From contig NZ_CP021850.1 of NCBI RefSeq assembly GCF_002896855.1, forward strand, positions 1,823,665 through 1,887,664: 64,000 nucleotides of DNA, given 5' to 3'. A program made the position numbers and the translations under genes. Below the pieces are notes generated by a model. That model had not been told where the DNA came from, did no database searches, and worked only from the letters and a program-made list of their open reading frames with translations. Origin of the DNA: Clostridium thermosuccinogenes (lineage in GTDB: Bacteria > Bacillota > Clostridia > Acetivibrionales > DSM-5807). Positions 60,593 to 64,000 of the stretch are shown piece by piece; the stretch's first letter is position 1, and the number at the start of each line of letters is the position of its first letter.

Positions 60593-61453
60593 ATGCTTAA
60601 TACCGGGATCAACGTCCTATGGCTGGCCAAATGCAGATATTTATATGGACAAAGTGTGTCCAGGCACGCCCACAGATTCTTTCAGTATGTGTATGTCATG
60701 GAAGGCGGGGGGAATATCGCCATCGGCGAAACACAATATCCATTCAGGAAAGATCATATGTACATGATTCCTGCTTACTTCGAACACAATTTTGATATCG
60801 ATAAGAAGGAAGGGCTTCAAACGATAGAGATTAAATTTGATATTGAGAAGGAAGAAATTTTGAATGAAGTGAGTCAGATGCCGCTAGTGATGCCTGTTAA
60901 TAGTTATGTAGTTAGAAAAAACCTGGAAATGATGATAGAAGAAGGGCAGGAAGCTGACATATACTATTCGGATATTGCTAACTTAAAGCTGTGTGAAACA
61001 TTGCTACATCTTTTAAGAGCTAAAGAGCAAAAGCACATTACTATGATTGGCAAAGCCATGGAACCTTCTTTATGTTCAACAGATGACCCGATATTTGAAC
61101 CTGTTATAGCATTCATGCGAAATAATATGCATAAAGCAATAACCTTGGATATGATCGCTGATATAGCATGCCTGGAAAAAACATACTTTTCAAAGAAGTT
61201 CAAAGAAAAGTATGGAAGCTCACCCATACACTTTCTCAATGACATGAGGCTGTTTAAAGCCAAAGAGCTGTTGACATATTCCGATATGAGCATTACACAA
61301 ATTTCTGAACAAACGGGATTTCAGAGCATTCATTATTTTAGCAGATTCTTCTCTCAAAAAGAGGGGTTAAGCCCATATGAGTTTAGGCAGAAACATGGGC
61401 GAAGTGTATATCTGTATTTTGAGGAAGAGCAAAAGGTTAATGATACGATATAG
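60593..61453 (+). CDS. AraC-family regulator
   Basis: A 286-residue regulator: N-terminal cupin (SRHAHRFFQYVYVMEGGGNIA, YMIPAYFEHNFD) and C-terminal HTH pair (ITLDMIADIACLEKTYFSKKFKEKYG, ITQISEQTGFQSIHYFSRFFSQKEGLSPYEFR). Located inside the co-directional cluster and likely its regulator. AAAGGGAGTG precedes the ATG. Confidence 0.9.
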   Translation: MLNTGINVLWLAKCRYLYGQSVSRHAHRFFQYVYVMEGGGNIAIGETQYPFRKDHMYMIPAYFEHNFDIDKKEGLQTIEIKFDIEKEEILNEVSQMPLVMPVNSYVVRKNLEMMIEEGQEADIYYSDIANLKLCETLLHLLRAKEQKHITMIGKAMEPSLCSTDDPIFEPVIAFMRNNMHKAITLDMIADIACLEKTYFSKKFKEKYGSSPIHFLNDMRLFKAKELLTYSDMSITQISEQTGFQSIHYFSRFFSQKEGLSPYEFRQKHGRSVYLYFEEEQKVNDTI

Positions 61454-61506
61454 CAAAACATGTCCCGGTAGATAATCTCGAATATATTAAGAAAGCAGGT
61501 GAAGTA

Positions 61507-62571
61507 ATGGATGCATCTATAAAGAAATATAAATTCGGTGTTATTGGATGCGGTGCTGTATCGCGGTTTCATCTGGATGCTATCCAAAGCATTCGAAATG
61601 CGGAACTTATTGCAGTAGGTGACATATCGGCTCAAACTGCCAAAAGCGTTGCTGAAAAATACGGGGGTGTCGACTGGTATACAGATTACAGGCAGCTTCT
61701 AGGAAGAGAAGATATTGAAATCGTATGTATTTGCACCCCCAGCGGATTAAGGCGGGATATTGCCGTTTTAGCTGCACGGCTAGGAAAGCACATCATTGTT
61801 GAGAAACCTATCGAAATAACCTTGGACAGGATTGATGACATGCTGGAGGAATGTGAAAAGAATGGAGTTACAATATCCGGAATTTTTAATCTGAGATATA
61901 ATGACCATCACAAGCTGGTTAAAGAAGCCATTTCAATAGGAAGATTCGGAAGGCTGATTATGGGTGATGCGTATATTAAGTGGTACCGCTCACAGGAATA
62001 TTACGATAATAAAAGCTGGAGAGGGACTAAACTTCTAGATGGAGGGGGCGCTCTAATGAACCAGTCCATTCACTATATTGATCTTTTGCAATGGATGATG
62101 GGGCCTGTCAAAGAAGTGTATGGGATAACTGGAATCTTGGGACATCGTGGTATAGAGGTCGAAGATACTGCTGTAGCTTCTATTAAATACCAAAATGGAG
62201 CTATAGGGATTATTGAAGGTACCACAGCGGCATATCCGGGTATTGGGGCAAGGATAGAAATACATGGAGAGAAAGGATCTGTAATTATTGTGGATAATGC
62301 AATAAAACACTGGGAGTTTATGGATCGTAATCCCATAGATGTAAAATTCCGGCAACTGGAAATGCTTCCACACAAGAGTGGGTCGGCAGATCCAATGAAC
62401 ATCGACGGAAACCTCCACAGGAGGCAAATAGAGGATGTACTTCATTCTATATCAAAAGGAGAACAGCCGATGGTAAACGGAAAAGAAGCAAGAAAGTCGG
62501 TGGAGATTATACATTCAATATATAGATCAGCACAGTTTAATCAGGTGGTCGAGCTTCCTTTGGCTCCTTAG
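61507..62571 (+). CDS. Gfo/Idh/MocA family dehydrogenase
   Basis: A 354-residue oxidoreductase, paralogue of 48698-49735. Rossmann motif FGVIGCGAVSRFHLDAI, catalytic EKPIEI, and C-terminal YIKWYRSQEYYD, LLDGGGALMNQSIHYIDLL and GIIEGTTAAYPG. AGCAGGTGAAGTA provides the ribosome site. Probably oxidises or reduces a sugar or sugar acid made in this pathway. Confidence 0.9.
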   Translation: MDASIKKYKFGVIGCGAVSRFHLDAIQSIRNAELIAVGDISAQTAKSVAEKYGGVDWYTDYRQLLGREDIEIVCICTPSGLRRDIAVLAARLGKHIIVEKPIEITLDRIDDMLEECEKNGVTISGIFNLRYNDHHKLVKEAISIGRFGRLIMGDAYIKWYRSQEYYDNKSWRGTKLLDGGGALMNQSIHYIDLLQWMMGPVKEVYGITGILGHRGIEVEDTAVASIKYQNGAIGIIEGTTAAYPGIGARIEIHGEKGSVIIVDNAIKHWEFMDRNPIDVKFRQLEMLPHKSGSADPMNIDGNLHRRQIEDVLHSISKGEQPMVNGKEARKSVEIIHSIYRSAQFNQVVELPLAP

Positions 62572-62734
62572 AAGTCACAAGAGAAGGTACATGGCAATGT
62601 GGAACTATTATAGAAATGGATTGAATCCATCTGATTCAATTTGCAGGCGTTGAATGTATCGGTCATGCCTATATAATAAGCAGGTAAAAACCACATGACT
62701 GCAAATACAATGAAATGTTATGGGGGAATATAGT

Positions 62735-63727
62735 TTGAAAAATATTGTATTCATGATGAATGCCAAACAGCGGAAAAATATTTTTAAGCAGGAGGATATA
62801 GATATAATATGCCGGTATGGAAATACTATATACAATACGGATGAACATGACCCGGATCAGGAAAGGGCTAAAGAAATTGCAATGGGAGCAAATATCATCA
62901 TCACTTCCTGGGGGTGTCCGCAATTGAGCAAAGATGTATTGGACCAGGCTCCGGATTTGGAGTTGATTATCCATGCAGCGGGAAGTGTCAAGGGGATCAT
63001 AAGTGATGAAGTATGGAGAAGGGGAATCAGGGTTTCAAGCTCTGCCCAGGCATTAGGCATTGGAGTTGCGGAAACGGCTGTAGGTTTCACCATTACAGCT
63101 ATAAAGAACATGTGGAGCCTGTCTGCAAATACCAGGGCAGGTAAATGGTCGGAAGGACGGGAAAAGGTCAGAGAAGTCTATGGTATCACCATTGGGGTTA
63201 TAGGTGCCGGCCGGGCAGGGACTCATTATATTAAGCTGATGAATAATTTTGATGTCAGAATATTGTTGTATGATCCCTTTATTGACAGAGAAAAGGCAGC
63301 CGCATTGGGTGCGGAAAAATCAGAGCTGGACGAACTGCTAAAGGAATCGGATGTGGTGTCCGTCCATGCCCCTTCCATTCCTGAAACATATCATATGATA
63401 AATGCTGATAGACTGGCTGTGATGAAAGATGATGCGGTGCTTATAAATACAGCCCGTGGTTCAATAATTGATGAAAATGCTTTGATTACCGAGCTGAAAA
63501 AAGGAAGATTGTTTGCATGTATTGATGTCACCGATCCTGAACCACCCTCTGAAGATCATCCCTTCAGAAGTCTTCCCAACGTCATATTGACACCTCATAT
63601 TGCTGGAGCTGTAAACAACGGGCTATATAGGATAGGTAGATATGTAGCAAATGAAATCCGGCTTTATGAAAAAGGAGAAGAAATGGATGGGGAAGTTTTT
63701 GAATCAAAAATTAACAGCCTGGCTTGA
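62735..63727 (+). CDS. D-2-hydroxyacid dehydrogenase (phosphoglycerate dehydrogenase family)
   Basis: A 330-residue NAD-dependent enzyme. NAD loop GVIGAGRAGTHY; catalytic Arg in NTARGSIIDE, Glu in DVTDPEPPSED and His in LTPHIAGA. Substrate-side N-terminal domain has no ACT domain, so a catabolic role, such as reduction of a 2-keto acid, is more likely than serine synthesis. TTG 62735 has GGGGGAA nine bases upstream; the in-frame ATG at 62720 lies before it. Ends the cluster. Confidence 0.85.
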   Translation: MKNIVFMMNAKQRKNIFKQEDIDIICRYGNTIYNTDEHDPDQERAKEIAMGANIIITSWGCPQLSKDVLDQAPDLELIIHAAGSVKGIISDEVWRRGIRVSSSAQALGIGVAETAVGFTITAIKNMWSLSANTRAGKWSEGREKVREVYGITIGVIGAGRAGTHYIKLMNNFDVRILLYDPFIDREKAAALGAEKSELDELLKESDVVSVHAPSIPETYHMINADRLAVMKDDAVLINTARGSIIDENALITELKKGRLFACIDVTDPEPPSEDHPFRSLPNVILTPHIAGAVNNGLYRIGRYVANEIRLYEKGEEMDGEVFESKINSLA

Positions 63728-63843
63728 AGGGCAGATAGTTCATCGTGATAAGCAAGGCTAAAATTCAGGGTTATCACATTGAAATAAGAACTTCATATAG
63801 AGGATTAAAGCAAACTTGCTTTTTTCGTAAATTCAATAATATG

Positions 63844-63873
63844 ACCAGGTTTATAATTACCTGGTTTTTTTTT
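63844..63873 (+). terminator. Terminator after the hydroxyacid dehydrogenase gene
   Basis: ACCAGGT (63844-63850) pairs with ACCTGGT (63859-63865), followed by eight T residues. Confidence 0.88.
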
Positions 63874-63982
63874 GCCCTGTTTTCGTTTTCCATCGATTCT
63901 TAGAAGCTGAAAAGCAGTTTTATACATATTTGCCCGTGATAAAGGAAATCTTATACATAAACAAATAATATGGAGGTAAGTC

Positions 63983-64000
63983 ATGAGCGAAGCAATACTT
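63983..64000 (+). CDS. Start of a gene cut by the window edge
   Basis: ATG at 63983 with GGAGG nine bases upstream begins MSEAIL and runs off the window. Only six codons are visible, so no product can be named. Confidence 0.5.

Overview
The window comes from a low-to-moderate-GC, spore-forming anaerobic member of the Clostridia. The evidence is a Firmicutes-type gene order (yqfC-yqfD-phoH-pgpH-ybeY-dgkA-cdd-era-yqzL-recO), sporulation genes (pdaA, yqfC, yqfD, a DacF-like peptidase), an LL-diaminopimelate aminotransferase next to dapF, a B12-dependent ribonucleotide reductase, strong AGGAGG ribosome sites and a clostridial-type rRNA operon. I cannot name the species from sequence alone.

Layout. 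1-6 kb: exonuclease III (cut by the window edge), a D,D-carboxypeptidase, a short-chain dehydrogenase and a sugar-nucleotidyltransferase fused to a degenerate phosphohexomutase. 6-8 kb: one unrecognised gene and the ruins of an FAD-dependent oxidoreductase. 8-19.5 kb: two DUF881 proteins, pdaA and the conserved sporulation / ribosome-maturation / membrane / DNA-repair block. 19.6-27.2 kb: tRNA-Leu(GAG), tRNA-Thr(TGT), tRNA-Tyr(GTA), a lipoprotein, a GtrA protein, dapF-dapL, an LCP-family cell-wall ligase and two type-4-like uracil-DNA glycosylases. 27.4-33.4 kb: a complete rRNA operon, 16S - tRNA-Ile - 23S - 5S - tRNA-Asn. 33.8-39.6 kb: a DUF4015 glycosidase-like lipoprotein, nrdJ behind tandem NrdR boxes, a truncated XRE regulator and a ZIP metal transporter.

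39.9-46.6 kb is an L-rhamnose locus: class II aldolase, DeoR regulator, rhamnulokinase, an AraC regulator, a small protein of the Anabaena sensory rhodopsin transducer (ASRT) family, and rhamnose isomerase. The aldolase ends in a tail resembling a microcompartment encapsulation peptide, although no shell gene lies in the window. 46.8-53.6 kb carries two TIM-barrel sugar epimerases, an AraC regulator, a Gfo/Idh/MocA dehydrogenase, an M55 D-aminopeptidase and a divergent NagB/NagA pair. 54.1-63.7 kb carries a CUT1-type ABC sugar importer, two Gfo/Idh/MocA proteins, an enolase-superfamily enzyme, an AraC regulator and a D-2-hydroxyacid dehydrogenase. The last two regions look like catabolic clusters for uncharacterised sugars, amino sugars or sugar acids.

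Most unusual signals: long stem-bounded insertions in both the 16S (helix 6) and the 23S (helix 45) genes of one operon; two near-identical consensus promoters inside the 16S-23S spacer; the encapsulation-type tail on the rhamnose aldolase; the ASRT-like gene with its Shine-Dalgarno in a hairpin loop; and a cysteine-free uracil-DNA glycosylase paralogue beside a canonical one.
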